A stretch of 64,000 nt of DNA from Clostridium_AT stratigraminis (GCF_045310675.1 NZ_JBJHZZ010000008.1:61284-125283), one strand, 5' to 3'. Positions 1 through 8,999 are shown, counted from the first letter of the stretch. A program made the numbers and translations. Notes: generated by a model not told the origin, from the sequence alone.

Positions 1-1673
1 AAAAGCCAAGGTATACATGCACCAATTAATAAGCCTATGAAAACCTTAGGCTCTGAAACTCTAATTCCAGTTGATATAAGTCTTATACCCTCATTGACGT
101 TGAGCTGAGCTTGAATCTTCGTAACATCAGTAAGGAAGGAGCCAAATAATGAAACAGCTGCAATAACAGCTGACCCGATAGCCACACCTTTAGTAATTGC
201 CTTGGTTGTATTTCCTGTAGCATCTAAATGGTCCATAACCTTTCTAGCATCATTATCAAGGCCAACTAGTTCACCTATTCCATTTGCATTATCAGAAATT
301 GGTCCAAAGGAATCCATAGCAACATTGTTACCTGTAAGGGTTAGCATACCAATACCGGTCATGGCAACACCATAAAGTACATAGCTTACACCCATACCAT
401 TATAGATTAATATGGAACTAAGAATTGTAACAGCTATAACTATAGTCTGCCATACAGAACTTTCAAAGCCTGTTGCAAGACCTTTTAAAATTAAAGTAGC
501 AGAGCCTGTTACAGAGGAAGATGCTATTTCTTTTACCGGCTTATAATGAGTATCTGTAAAGTATTTTGTTACCTCATCAAGTACTATGGCAAGTAAAATA
601 CCTACTCCAACTGAGAAGAAGGCCTTCCATTCATGCATATAAAAATGAGCTAAGAAAGCAAAAGCAGTAAGACTAAAGAGGGCTGACATATAAAAGCCTT
701 TGTTAATGGAACTCATTGCGTTGCTATTTTTTAGATCCTTGGAGCCCTTAACTAGGTAGGTTCCTATAATTGAAGAAAGTACCCCAATTCCCCTGACAAG
801 AAGAGGGAAGACAATCCATTTTAAGTCTCCGTTATTAATTTTCATAAGAGATAGGCCTAAAATTAATCCGGAAACAATAGTAACCTCATAAGATTCAAAA
901 ATATCAGCAGCCATACCGGCACAATCACCTACATTATCTCCAACAAGGTCAGCTATAACAGCAGCGTTTCTTGCATCATCTTCAGGAATACCTGCTTCAA
1001 CCTTTCCTACCAAATCTGCTCCTACATCAGCGGCTTTTGTATAAATACCACCACCAACTCTCATAAATAGAGCAAGGAGTGTGCCACCAAAACCAAAGCC
1101 AAGAAGAGCGTCAGGTGCTGATATTCCAAATACCATAAATATTAATGTTCCACCTAAAAGGCCAAGTCCATCAGTAAGCATTCCTGTTATAGTTCCAGTT
1201 CTATAGGCAATTTTAAGGGCTTCACCAAAGCTCCTGGTAGAGGCAGAGGCAACACGAACATTTCCCTCAACAGCCATTCTCATACCAAACTGTCCGACCA
1301 TTAGTGAAAAGCAGGCTCCCATAATAAAGGCAATTGCACGGCCAAAGCCAATTATTACCTTAACAGAATCAGTAGATTTTCCTGTAAAGCGAGCCATAGC
1401 TTCTTCTGATGGTGGAACCACATAGACTGATAAAAATAAAACAAAGGTAAGTACAACAATTAATGGGACGATAGTCTTTAACTGACGCTTTAAATAGGCA
1501 TCAGCCCCAAGCTTTATTGCCCCCCAAACCTCTTGCATTTTTTCCGTGCCCTTGTCATGTTTAAGAATTTGAGTTCTTAACATTAAAGCGTACCCTAAGC
1601 CTAAAAATGCAATTAAAAGTACACACCATATGGCAACTATCTCAAAGGTAGTTGCATTTGTTAGGCTAAACAT
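1..1673 (-). CDS. hppA: Membrane-bound proton-translocating pyrophosphatase (partial, C-terminus off window)
   Basis: Hydrolyses pyrophosphate and couples it to cation pumping across the membrane. The frame runs from ATG at 1673 (complement), after a GGAG ribosome site, off the left edge, giving about 557 of the usual 650-700 residues. It is strongly hydrophobic throughout. The pyrophosphate-binding motif DVGADLVGKVEAG with the following PEDDARN is present near residue 214, and the acidic GDNVGDCAGMAADIFES block follows. The GNTTKAITKG motif carries Lys and Thr where K+-dependent enzymes have Ala and Gly/Ala; that is the published signature of the K+-independent class, which are H+ pumps. The family assignment is secure; the ion specificity is inferred from the motif alone. 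Confidence 0.96.
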   Translation of the reverse strand, partial: MFSLTNATTFEIVAIWCVLLIAFLGLGYALMLRTQILKHDKGTEKMQEVWGAIKLGADAYLKRQLKTIVPLIVVLTFVLFLSVYVVPPSEEAMARFTGKSTDSVKVIIGFGRAIAFIMGACFSLMVGQFGMRMAVEGNVRVASASTRSFGEALKIAYRTGTITGMLTDGLGLLGGTLIFMVFGISAPDALLGFGFGGTLLALFMRVGGGIYTKAADVGADLVGKVEAGIPEDDARNAAVIADLVGDNVGDCAGMAADIFESYEVTIVSGLILGLSLMKINNGDLKWIVFPLLVRGIGVLSSIIGTYLVKGSKDLKNSNAMSSINKGFYMSALFSLTAFAFLAHFYMHEWKAFFSVGVGILLAIVLDEVTKYFTDTHYKPVKEIASSSVTGSATLILKGLATGFESSVWQTIVIAVTILSSILIYNGMGVSYVLYGVAMTGIGMLTLTGNNVAMDSFGPISDNANGIGELVGLDNDARKVMDHLDATGNTTKAITKGVAIGSAVIAAVSLFGSFLTDVTKIQAQLNVNEGIRLISTGIRVSEPKVFIGLLIGACIPWL

Positions 1674-1762
1674 AAAAACATCTCCTTTAAATAGAATAAA
1701 AAAATCTCACCCAATATATATTTATGCAAGACAATATGATTTTCCTTCATATTTTTGAATAT

Positions 1763-1799
1763 TTGTAACTTGATACATTAACTTTGTAACTTGTTACAA
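1763..1799. promoter_or_regulatory. Tandem operator-like palindromes between hppA and the lipoprotein gene
   Basis: TTGTAACTTGATACAT (1763-1778) and TTGTAACTTGTTACAA (1784-1799) share the first ten bases. The second is a perfect inverted repeat. Their centres lie 21 bp apart, two helical turns. The site sits in the divergent region of two genes. Binding by a dimeric repressor is inferred and the regulator is unknown. Confidence 0.4.
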
Positions 1800-1904
1800 A
1801 AATAACGATTTAATCAATATTCAGACTACTCTATAAATTATTTATGACGTTATAAAATATAAAACGTATTACTAAATATAAAATGTTAAAGGGTGGAAGC
1901 TATT

Positions 1905-2687
1905 ATGAAGATAACTCCAGTAAAAAAATACAATAGTCCTAATTATCCTACTAGGAGAGATGCATTAGAAAATCCAGATATATTAAAACTCTTACCTAAT
2001 AGGTGGAAGAATAATATCTATGCTTCTACGGCGCTTTCAACTTTATTAATGATTACTTTAAGCGCTTGTGGAAATAAAGAAACAGCTGCAAGTGTCAAAG
2101 GTTCATTAGAAAAAAAGTCTCTGGTTGCACCAGTCTTTGAACATGGCAGTGGCAGAGGCAGCTTCGGCTGTGATTCTGTAGCACCGCCTTCATTTATATC
2201 TGAGGAAGAGGCTTTTCAAGTAGTTGAAGAAGAAGCAAAAAACTATAGTATTAGCTTTGAAAACTCTGGTAAAGAGATAAGAAATGTAAAATTACCTGTT
2301 ACAAGTTTATATCCGGATCCACAAACTACAGATAGAAAAGAAATAATATCTTCAAATGTAGGCAATTTAAGGCTGGATGGTTTTGATAAGGATAAGAAAA
2401 TAGGCTTTGAGTTTGTATCTCAAACAGACTACAGAGGCTGGCAAAAGAAACGAGGTATGTTTTCTACTGTGGAAACCTATGATTTTTTGTCTGCTGCTAA
2501 GGTTTTAAGAGATGGAATTAATGAGAATCATGGAGATACTTCTGTTGGAGTTTTTTATAATCCAATGATAAGTCCACAATATGGAGTGATTCTAAAGGAT
2601 GTTGAAGCAAAGCTCAAGGCAGAAGAGGAACTCAAACAGCAGGTAAAGGATTTTTTTGAATGGCTTAAAGCTCAAGGAATAATTTAA
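1905..2687 (+). CDS. Lipoprotein with GSGRGSFGC motif, putative substrate or partner of radical SAM enzyme
   Basis: No named family is recognised. The start is placed at ATG 1905, eight bases after AAAGGGTGG, rather than at the in-frame GTG 1893, giving 260 residues. A 37-residue basic N-terminus (NYPTRRDALENPDILKLLP) precedes a hydrophobic stretch ending in the lipobox LSAC, with Cys55 as the predicted lipid site. Right after comes a Gly-rich segment GSGRGSFGC (residues 81-89) followed by DSVAPPSFISEEEA, and then a soluble domain without other Cys. The gene lies 27 bases upstream of a radical SAM/SPASM gene on the same strand, so the two probably form an operon. A peptide-modification substrate role is inferred from that pairing and from the isolated Gly/Ser/Cys motif. 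Confidence 0.7.
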   Translation: MKITPVKKYNSPNYPTRRDALENPDILKLLPNRWKNNIYASTALSTLLMITLSACGNKETAASVKGSLEKKSLVAPVFEHGSGRGSFGCDSVAPPSFISEEEAFQVVEEEAKNYSISFENSGKEIRNVKLPVTSLYPDPQTTDRKEIISSNVGNLRLDGFDKDKKIGFEFVSQTDYRGWQKKRGMFSTVETYDFLSAAKVLRDGINENHGDTSVGVFYNPMISPQYGVILKDVEAKLKAEEELKQQVKDFFEWLKAQGII

Positions 2688-2714
2688 AAATAAAGAGTAT
2701 ATAAGGAGAAAAAT

Positions 2715-3839
2715 ATGCATTACACCCTGCATTTAACTAATGGCTGCAACATGAATTGCAGTTATTGCTATGTAAACAATGAAAATTTAAAGACTATGAG
2801 CATTGAAACTGCTAGGAAAGCAGTAAACATGGCTTCTAAGGGGAAAAATAGACCTACAGGTATAGTATTTTTCGGAGGAGAACCACTGCTTTGTAAGAAT
2901 TTAATTTATGACATAATTGAATATTGTAGATGGAAGGAAAAGATAGGAGAAGGGGCTTTTTACTTTAAGATAACAACTAATGGTATTCTTCTAGATGAAG
3001 CTTTTATAGAGCTTTCATTAAAGGAAGATATATTTATAGCATTGAGTCATGATGGTATAAGGGAAGCTCATGATAAACACCGGATAGATAACTATGGGAG
3101 AGAAACCTTTTCTGTTCTTTCAGATAAAGTAGAACTTTTACTTTCAAAAAGGCCCTATGCTCCTGTTATGATGGTAGTGAATCCAGACACTGCAAATTAT
3201 TTTTATAACGGAGTGCTGTATCTTTATAAAAAAGGTTTCAGATATATAATAATTTCTTTAAATTACGAAGCTCATTGGACTGAGAAAAACATGAAGGAAC
3301 TAAAAAAGCAATATGAAAGATTAGCAGAATTTTATTTGGATAGAACAATGAAAGAGGACAAATTTTATTTAAGCCCCTTCGAAGTTAAAATCAGTTCATT
3401 TGTAAATGGAGACAATTACTGTCATGAACGCTGCGAGTTAGGTAAGAAACAGATATCCGTGGCTCCTGATGGCTTCCTGTATCCTTGTGTTCAATTTGTA
3501 GGAGAAAAAGAATATTGTATTGGAAATGTGGATGTGGGAATTATTCTGTCAAAACAAGCTAAGTTGCATGAACTTAATGAAGAAGAAAAAGAGAGCTGCA
3601 AGAACTGTGCAATTAAAGAGCGATGCAATCACTACTGCGGCTGTATGAATAAACAGGCAACAGGGAGTATTAATAAAGTGTCACCTGTGCAGTGCAGACA
3701 TGAAAGATTTCTAATTCCTATAGCAGATAAACTTGCAGAAAGACTTTATAAAAAAAGGAATGCTCTTTTTATTCAAAAGCATTATAATGAAATGTTTCCC
3801 ATAATATCAATGATTGAGGATAGAACGGCAGCTAAATAG
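2715..3839 (+). CDS. Radical SAM/SPASM domain protein, putative peptide maturase
   Basis: 374 residues; ATG after AAGGAG. The radical SAM cluster motif CNMNCSYC is at residues 11-18 (Cys11, Cys15, Cys18), followed by the FFGGEPLL segment typical of the fold and by TTNG. The C-terminal third has the SPASM pattern: CHERCELG with VAPDGFLYPC, then CKNCAIKERCNHYCGC and a final QCRHERF, enough Cys for two auxiliary 4Fe-4S clusters. SPASM enzymes commonly modify peptides or proteins (sactionines, AnSME, PqqE). No N-terminal RRE domain is visible, so the substrate must be recognised otherwise. The adjacent lipoprotein is the obvious candidate target. The specific reaction is unknown. Confidence 0.9.
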   Translation: MHYTLHLTNGCNMNCSYCYVNNENLKTMSIETARKAVNMASKGKNRPTGIVFFGGEPLLCKNLIYDIIEYCRWKEKIGEGAFYFKITTNGILLDEAFIELSLKEDIFIALSHDGIREAHDKHRIDNYGRETFSVLSDKVELLLSKRPYAPVMMVVNPDTANYFYNGVLYLYKKGFRYIIISLNYEAHWTEKNMKELKKQYERLAEFYLDRTMKEDKFYLSPFEVKISSFVNGDNYCHERCELGKKQISVAPDGFLYPCVQFVGEKEYCIGNVDVGIILSKQAKLHELNEEEKESCKNCAIKERCNHYCGCMNKQATGSINKVSPVQCRHERFLIPIADKLAERLYKKRNALFIQKHYNEMFPIISMIEDRTAAK

Positions 3840-3891
3840 AATTATTTAAAATTATAAGATGATTTATAAAAATTAGAAGTTAGTTATATAA

Positions 3892-3921
3892 TTTAAAGGA
3901 ACCAAAACTGGTTCCTTTAAA
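3892..3921. terminator. Bidirectional terminator between convergent genes
   Basis: AAAGGAACC and GGTTCCTTT form a stem around AAAACT, flanked by A- and T-rich runs. It sits between the converging radical SAM and lactonase genes. Confidence 0.8.
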
Positions 3922-3947
3922 AAGTGTTAATAAATATAGATAATGTG

Positions 3948-5009
3948 TTATATTGCTAAAAATTTAATACACACAGGATTTGGAATTGAAACTCCTGAGT
4001 TTACTTGTGTAAGCTTACCACTTAGTTTATCTATTAAAAACGGAACTATATTATTTGTATCTCTGTTTGCAGCAATAAGAAATTTTCCCATTGGGTCAAT
4101 ATTAAAATCTCTTGGATGTTTTCCATCAGTGGATGTGTGCGACACTAAAGTTAACTTTCCAGTTAAAGAGTCAATCTTAAATACAGCTATGCTATCATGG
4201 CCTCTATTTGAAGAGTATAAATACTTTCCGTCTAGTGATATATGAATAGCACTTCCAAGACTTTCTCCATTAAAGCCAGAAGGAAGTGCAGAAATATATT
4301 GAAGCTCTTCAAAGTCACCCTTTAAAGAATCATATTTTAATACAATAACTTCTGAGCTTAGTTCTGTAATAATATAAGCAAACTTTCCATTTGGATGAAA
4401 ATCTATATGTCTTGGACCGCAGCCTGGTTTTAAGGCTATTTCCTTATGTTTTGATAAAATGCCGCTTTCTAAGGTGTAAATAATTAACTTATCAATACCC
4501 AAATCTACCGAACATAGATACTTTTCATCAGGAGTTAAGGCAGAAAAATGAACATGAGGCTTTTTTTGTCTTTCTCCATCTGGGCCACTGCCACTATGAA
4601 CTGCTGTAGATACGGCCTTTTCTACTGTTCCATCCCTCTTTATAGGATAAACCTCCTCAATACCTCTATGATAATTTGCTGAGAATAAATAGGTGCTATT
4701 AGAATTTAGGCTTACATGGCAAGGAGAACTGCCCTCTGACACCTTGTAGTTAAGAAGCTTGAGGCTCCTAGTATCAGAATTAATGGAGAATGCAGCCACA
4801 CCTCCGCTTTCACCCTTTTTTATTGTAGAATATAAGTAGCTATTATTTTTATCAATGCTTAAATAGGTTGGATTACCTAATTCAGCCTCTAATCTCACAC
4901 TATCAATTGCTCCAGTGATTAAGTCCAGCTGGAGACTGTAAATTCCTTTTCCTTCACCAGTTGTATAGGTACCTATAAAGGCTTTAACTCTATTATTTTT
5001 TATACTCAT
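3948..5009 (-). CDS. Lactonase family beta-propeller (6-phosphogluconolactonase-like)
   Basis: 353 residues, start ATG after AAAGGGAG. It is built of repeated propeller blades, with family landmarks IGTYT near the N-terminus, SPCHVSLNS, the PHVHF segment, CGPRHIDFHPNGKFAY and HPRDFNIDPMGKFLIAANRDTNNI. This is the YkgB/Pgl-type seven-bladed propeller family, whose characterised member hydrolyses 6-phosphogluconolactone; many members in anaerobes have no tested substrate. There is no signal peptide, so it is cytoplasmic. It is monocistronic, and its neighbours give no pathway clue. The fold is certain and the substrate is not. Confidence 0.88.
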   Translation of the reverse strand: MSIKNNRVKAFIGTYTTGEGKGIYSLQLDLITGAIDSVRLEAELGNPTYLSIDKNNSYLYSTIKKGESGGVAAFSINSDTRSLKLLNYKVSEGSSPCHVSLNSNSTYLFSANYHRGIEEVYPIKRDGTVEKAVSTAVHSGSGPDGERQKKPHVHFSALTPDEKYLCSVDLGIDKLIIYTLESGILSKHKEIALKPGCGPRHIDFHPNGKFAYIITELSSEVIVLKYDSLKGDFEELQYISALPSGFNGESLGSAIHISLDGKYLYSSNRGHDSIAVFKIDSLTGKLTLVSHTSTDGKHPRDFNIDPMGKFLIAANRDTNNIVPFLIDKLSGKLTQVNSGVSIPNPVCIKFLAI

Positions 5010-5126
5010 GTTTTTTCTCCCTTTAAAATTCTGCGTAGCAAAATTAATTAAATAGATTTATTTATATTATACCCGATTTAAAAGAACAATATAGTCAATT
5101 AAGACCATTAAATATATATAAAAACA

Positions 5127-5154
5127 GACATCTAAAGAAATTACTCTAGATGCC
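5127..5154 (-). terminator. Intrinsic terminator of the 170-residue protein gene
   Basis: A CATCTA/TAGATG stem. Read on the minus strand it is followed by CTGTTTTTATAT. Confidence 0.6.
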
Positions 5155-5196
5155 TATTTTATTTCTTTAAAAGTTTACTTTACCCATATATAAGTT

Positions 5197-5709
5197 TTAT
5201 GAGTGTGTACTTGTGCTGCTGCTTGTATTTGCATTAGCATTAACTAACTCACTAGAATCAGCTGAAGCTTGAGCAGCATTTGCATTTTGGAAAGAGTTTT
5301 GGTTTAATGCTTCAAGTATGTAGCTATACATTTGGGACATATCATTTGTATTATCTGGCATAATACTTATACTATCATCTGAATCCCCATCAGAGTTATC
5401 ATAGCTGTCGCTATCTGTAGATTCTGCATTTGTAAGAATATTTTCCATAGACTGTAGCTGCAGCATTTGAGCTAATTTCTGGGGATCTAAAGATAGAGAA
5501 CCTAAACCGCTTATTGAGTTATTTTCTACTGAAGATAATGGGTTAGTGGATGAAGCGGTTTCTTGAGTATTTTGCAGCATTCCTTGAAGCAAAGATGCAA
5601 AGGAAGAATTAGAATTATCAGTAGATAAAGTTCCATCATTTCCAGTTAAAGCTTGAAGCTGTTCTAATTGTGATAAACTAGATATTGAATTTACTTGCAC
5701 TTTTTTCAC
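5197..5709 (-). CDS. Low-complexity Ser/Asn/Gln-rich small protein
   Basis: 170 residues, not recognised. The start is ATG after GGAAGG. The N-terminus (KKVQVNSISSLSQLEQLQAL) resembles a short amphipathic helix. The remainder is rich in Ser, Asn, Gln and Asp, with an acidic run DSDSYDNSDGDSDDS and QNANAAQASADSSELV near the end. There is no signal peptide, membrane segment or Cys. The composition suggests a largely disordered protein. Upstream lie two TGTCGAA sequences matching the Spo0A box core, so stationary-phase or sporulation expression is possible, but this is inference. Confidence 0.65.
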   Translation of the reverse strand: MKKVQVNSISSLSQLEQLQALTGNDGTLSTDNSNSSFASLLQGMLQNTQETASSTNPLSSVENNSISGLGSLSLDPQKLAQMLQLQSMENILTNAESTDSDSYDNSDGDSDDSISIMPDNTNDMSQMYSYILEALNQNSFQNANAAQASADSSELVNANANTSSSTSTHS

Positions 5710-5744
5710 TTCCTTCCGCCATAATTTTTAAAGAGTATAGAAGC

Positions 5745-5803
5745 TGTCGAATTATAAGCTTCATAAAAATTATAGTTTTCTATTATGGCAGTTTTGTGTC
5801 GAA
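5745..5803. promoter_or_regulatory. Two Spo0A-box-like heptamers
   Basis: TGTCGAA occurs at 5745-5751 and again at 5797-5803, both on the plus strand, 52 bp apart, upstream of the minus-strand gene starting at 5709. TGTCGAA is the core of the established Spo0A binding site. A plausible -10 (TATACT on the minus strand) has no good -35, as expected for an activator-dependent promoter. Confidence 0.45.
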
Positions 5804-5856
5804 ATTTTAAATTTTTGTTAATAAATGATTAAGATTACTAGGAAATTATAAAATAA

Positions 5857-5885
5857 CGCGGAAGAGCATCTAAAACCTTTCCGCG
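5857..5885 (-). terminator. Terminator of mntH
   Basis: CGCGGA/TCCGCG stem extended by AAG/CTT. On the minus strand it is followed by TTATTTTAT, 40 bases past the mntH stop. Confidence 0.7.
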
Positions 5886-5923
5886 ATTAATAACTGCTTG
5901 GTAGTTTAAGTTAAAACACTCTT

Positions 5924-7225
5924 TTATAAAAAAGTAAAATATAGTAAGACTAGGTTCATTAGTATAATAGCAGTAGTAATTATTATTCCAAGCAGCTTTA
6001 CCCAAGGTTTATTAGCAAAGGTACCCATTAAATCCTTTCGCCCCGTAATAATAAGCATAGGTATTATAGCAGCAGGAAGGGCAAAGCTTAGGCATACTTG
6101 ACTCATAACTAAAGCCTTCATAGGGTTTACTCCAATAACTATTATTAACATCCCTGGAAGCATAGTTAGTAGCCTTTTAAAATTTAAAGGAAGCTTTACA
6201 TCCACAAAACCATCCATTACAGTTTCGCCTGCCATTGCACCAACAGTTGAAGAGGAAAAACCAGAGGCTAGCAGTGCTATTCCAAAGGCTCCGCTTGATA
6301 GGGAACCTAAAAGAGGCTGAAGGGATTTATGGGCCTGTTCAATGGAGTCTACAACTAGTCCTTGAGAATTAAACACTGCTGCTGATACAATAACCATTGC
6401 TGCATTTACAATAAAAGCAATATTCATTGCAATTGCTATATCTACTTTCTCCATCTTAAGATGTCTTTTTTTTTCTTCCAAGCTATGCTGAGTATCATTT
6501 CTATCTTGTACAAGCTGTGAATGAAGATATATTACATGAGGCATAACAGTGGCTCCAAGCATTCCTACTGCAATAAGGAGAGCCTGGCTATTAGGCAGAG
6601 AGGGAATTAATGTATGGCTTCCAACAGAAGCCCAATCTGGCTTAGCAAGAAAAAGCTCAATTGCATAGGCAATACTTATAACTGCAACAAGTATTGAAAT
6701 AATTACCTCAACAACTCGTTGACCATATTTTTGAAGATAGGTTATGGCGAAGGTCACCATAGCAGTAAGAATGCCAGCTATAGGTAGTGAAATTCCAAAT
6801 AATAAATAAAAGCCTAAGGCACCTCCTAAAAACTCTGCCATTGTTGTGGCCATTGCTGCAAGCTCTGCAATTATCCAAAAGCTCCAGTTAATATTTTTAG
6901 AGAAAACTCTTCTGCACATCTGAGTTAAATTGGCATTTGTTGCTATGCCAAGTTTTGCTGACATAACCTGAAGGAAAATAGCCATTAAATTACTCCAAAG
7001 AATTACCCATAAAAGGTTATATTTAAAAATGGAACCTCCACTTATATTAGTAGCAAAATTACCTGGATCTATATAGGCCACGCTTACGATAAATGCAGGA
7101 CCTAGGAATTTCAATAAGACTTTAAACTTGCTGAAAACATTGGTACTGGTTATGTTTGGTACGCTCGCTATTAATGTATTTTCGGATTCTATGGCAAGCT
7201 CTTTATAATCTTTAGAAGAATTCAT
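5924..7225 (-). CDS. mntH: Nramp-family Mn2+/H+ symporter
   Basis: Imports divalent metal, chiefly Mn2+, with protons. The start is set at ATG 7225, eight bases after AGAGGTG, giving 433 residues, a normal length with eleven predicted membrane helices. The metal-binding motifs are intact: DPGN in helix 1 (residues 53-56) and MPH in helix 6 (in GATVMPHVIYLHS). The gene is divergent from an MntR-type regulator that retains every metal ligand, which supports Mn2+ as the physiological substrate. Expression is probably repressed when manganese is plentiful. Confidence 0.95.
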   Translation of the reverse strand: MNSSKDYKELAIESENTLIASVPNITSTNVFSKFKVLLKFLGPAFIVSVAYIDPGNFATNISGGSIFKYNLLWVILWSNLMAIFLQVMSAKLGIATNANLTQMCRRVFSKNINWSFWIIAELAAMATTMAEFLGGALGFYLLFGISLPIAGILTAMVTFAITYLQKYGQRVVEVIISILVAVISIAYAIELFLAKPDWASVGSHTLIPSLPNSQALLIAVGMLGATVMPHVIYLHSQLVQDRNDTQHSLEEKKRHLKMEKVDIAIAMNIAFIVNAAMVIVSAAVFNSQGLVVDSIEQAHKSLQPLLGSLSSGAFGIALLASGFSSSTVGAMAGETVMDGFVDVKLPLNFKRLLTMLPGMLIIVIGVNPMKALVMSQVCLSFALPAAIIPMLIITGRKDLMGTFANKPWVKLLGIIITTAIILMNLVLLYFTFL

Positions 7226-7267
7226 GTAAAACACCTCTTTATTAGCTTAAAATAAGATAGTTATTAA

Positions 7268-7296
7268 GAGTTAAATAAATTAGCCTTAACTAACTC
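7268..7296. promoter_or_regulatory. Candidate MntR operator in the mntH-mntR intergenic region
   Basis: GAGTTA and TAACTC flank an AT-rich core containing TTAGCCTTAACTAA, which resembles a half of the known MntR box (TTTGCCTTAAGG type). It lies 43 bp upstream of the mntH start. A second perfect palindrome, TTACAAATTTGTAA, lies at 7331-7344 nearer mntR. Assignment is by position and similarity only. Confidence 0.4.
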
Positions 7297-7448
7297 TCTA
7301 ATATAGGCTATGAAACAGTAAAAAGATGTGTTACAAATTTGTAATTTTTTAAAATAAATTGGCATATAATTTACTAACAAATTATTTGGGTCCGCTATTA
7401 AATGATACTACAAAATTAACAATATCTTATCCTAAAGTGGGTGAGCTT

Positions 7449-7910
7449 ATGGACAATAACGATTTTTATACATTTAGCGAGTATATGAAGAAAGAAGACA
7501 ATTCTCTTACTGCATCTATGGAGGATTATTTGGAGATGATTTACAGGCTATCTTTAAGTAATGGCTTTACGAGGATTCATGAATTGTCTGACGCATTAAA
7601 TGTACAACCACCTTCTGCTACAAAAATGGTTCAAAAATTAGCTGAACTAAGCTTATTAAAGTATGAAAAGTATGGAGTAATAATGCTTAAGGAAAATGGC
7701 AAGAAGATCGGAGAAGCACTTTTAAAGAGGCATAATATTATAGAAGAATTTTTTAGAATTATTGGTGTTCCTGAGGAAAATATTTTGCAGGAAACAGAGA
7801 AAATGGAGCACACCATTTGTGACAAGACTGTAAATAGACTTAAGGATTACGTAAATTTTATACATGATAATCATGATGTGCTAAAAAGATATAAAGATTA
7901 TATTGATTAA
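7449..7910 (+). CDS. mntR: Mn2+-responsive transcriptional regulator, DtxR/MntR family
   Basis: A metal-dependent DNA-binding repressor. The start is placed at ATG 7449 after GGTGAG, because the longer frame (TTG 7359) would run across a promoter-like TATAAT; this gives 153 residues. The winged-helix segment reads RIHELSDALNVQPPSATKMVQKL. All six ligands known from Bacillus subtilis MntR have equivalents: Asp26 and Glu29 in SMEDYLE, His95 in KRHNIIEEF, and Glu117, Glu120 and His121 in ETEKMEH. There is no SH3-like third domain, which fits MntR rather than DtxR/IdeR. It is divergent from mntH, its likely main target. Confidence 0.93.
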   Translation: MDNNDFYTFSEYMKKEDNSLTASMEDYLEMIYRLSLSNGFTRIHELSDALNVQPPSATKMVQKLAELSLLKYEKYGVIMLKENGKKIGEALLKRHNIIEEFFRIIGVPEENILQETEKMEHTICDKTVNRLKDYVNFIHDNHDVLKRYKDYID

Positions 7911-7923
7911 AGAATTTTTATTG

Positions 7924-8826
7924 CTAATTGTTATGGAAGTGGGTGCCGTAGATATAAGAGGCATCCATTTTATTTGAAGTTTTATAATAATCTCTCGGAG
8001 ATAAATTGAAAGCCTTTTTAAAAGCTCTTATAAAACTTGAATAGTCACCAAAGCCGCAGTCTAAGTAAATTTGAGTAATAGGCTTGCCTTCCGTTATTAG
8101 ATTGCTCGCTTTTATTAACCTCTTTTGCTGTATATAGTTATGCAAAGTATAGCCTGTATCAGCTTTAAATTTATGCATTAAGAAGTATTTACTGATATAA
8201 AATTTTGATGCTAAACGTTCTATTGATAAGTCCTCTTTTAAGTTTGAATTAATATAGTCTAGAATAGCTGCAATTCTTTCATCATATTCAATGTCAATAT
8301 AAGCTGTGCTTAGTTTTCGTCTAAGAAAAGCTCTATTAATATAAACCATAAGCTGTAGAAATAATGAACTTTTTAGAACCTCATTGCCAAAATCATTATC
8401 TTTATTTGAAGCTTCTAAATTAAAAAGGATTGACTGCAAGCTTTTAACATTGTCGGCTGACAAGCGAAGCAGGCAGATTTTCTCTTTTGATGCAAGCTCA
8501 AAGCAGGTCTGTAGATTAGAATTTCCTCTATTATGGAGCTCTAGAAAACTTGAATTTACCCATAATACTATTCTTTCATAGGGGACATCCATGCTGACTA
8601 TTGGTTTATGAAGGTCATGGCTATTTACAAATAGAATGTCCCAAGGTTTTAGTTTATAGACCTTTCCTTCAATTAGATAGGTTACAATTCCTGATATAAA
8701 TATGATTATTTTATTAAAGTCATGGTAATGCAATTCAAACTCCATATGTTTTTTATCTATTATGTGAAAATACTCAAAGTCAGAATTAAGATAACCGCTC
8801 CTAAGTTTTATATTACTCATATCCAT
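7924..8826 (-). CDS. AraC-family transcriptional regulator
   Basis: 300 residues. The N-terminal half is a cupin-like sensing domain (FELHYHDFNKIIIFISG, then KPWDILFVNSHDLHKP). The C-terminal 100 residues hold the paired helix-turn-helix: LSIERLASKFYISKYFLMHKFKADTG and ITQIYLDCGFGDYSSFIRAFKKAFNLSPRDYY, the standard AraC signature. GAGGTG precedes the ATG at 8826; ATG 8820 is an alternative. It is divergent from a dicarboxylate-type symporter and probably controls it in response to a small molecule bound by the cupin. The ligand is not predictable. Confidence 0.92.
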   Translation of the reverse strand: MDMSNIKLRSGYLNSDFEYFHIIDKKHMEFELHYHDFNKIIIFISGIVTYLIEGKVYKLKPWDILFVNSHDLHKPIVSMDVPYERIVLWVNSSFLELHNRGNSNLQTCFELASKEKICLLRLSADNVKSLQSILFNLEASNKDNDFGNEVLKSSLFLQLMVYINRAFLRRKLSTAYIDIEYDERIAAILDYINSNLKEDLSIERLASKFYISKYFLMHKFKADTGYTLHNYIQQKRLIKASNLITEGKPITQIYLDCGFGDYSSFIRAFKKAFNLSPRDYYKTSNKMDASYIYGTHFHNN

Positions 8827-8999
8827 TTCTATATTAACACCTCGATTTAAAATTATATCTGATTATAAAATTGGAAGTACCCGTTATAATCAAAATGGTA
8901 ATAATAGTTTAATAAGTTTTTAAAGTTATATCTATAAAATAGAACAACTTTTGCAATATTACAAGCACTTTTAACAATAAATATTGTAATATTATATGT

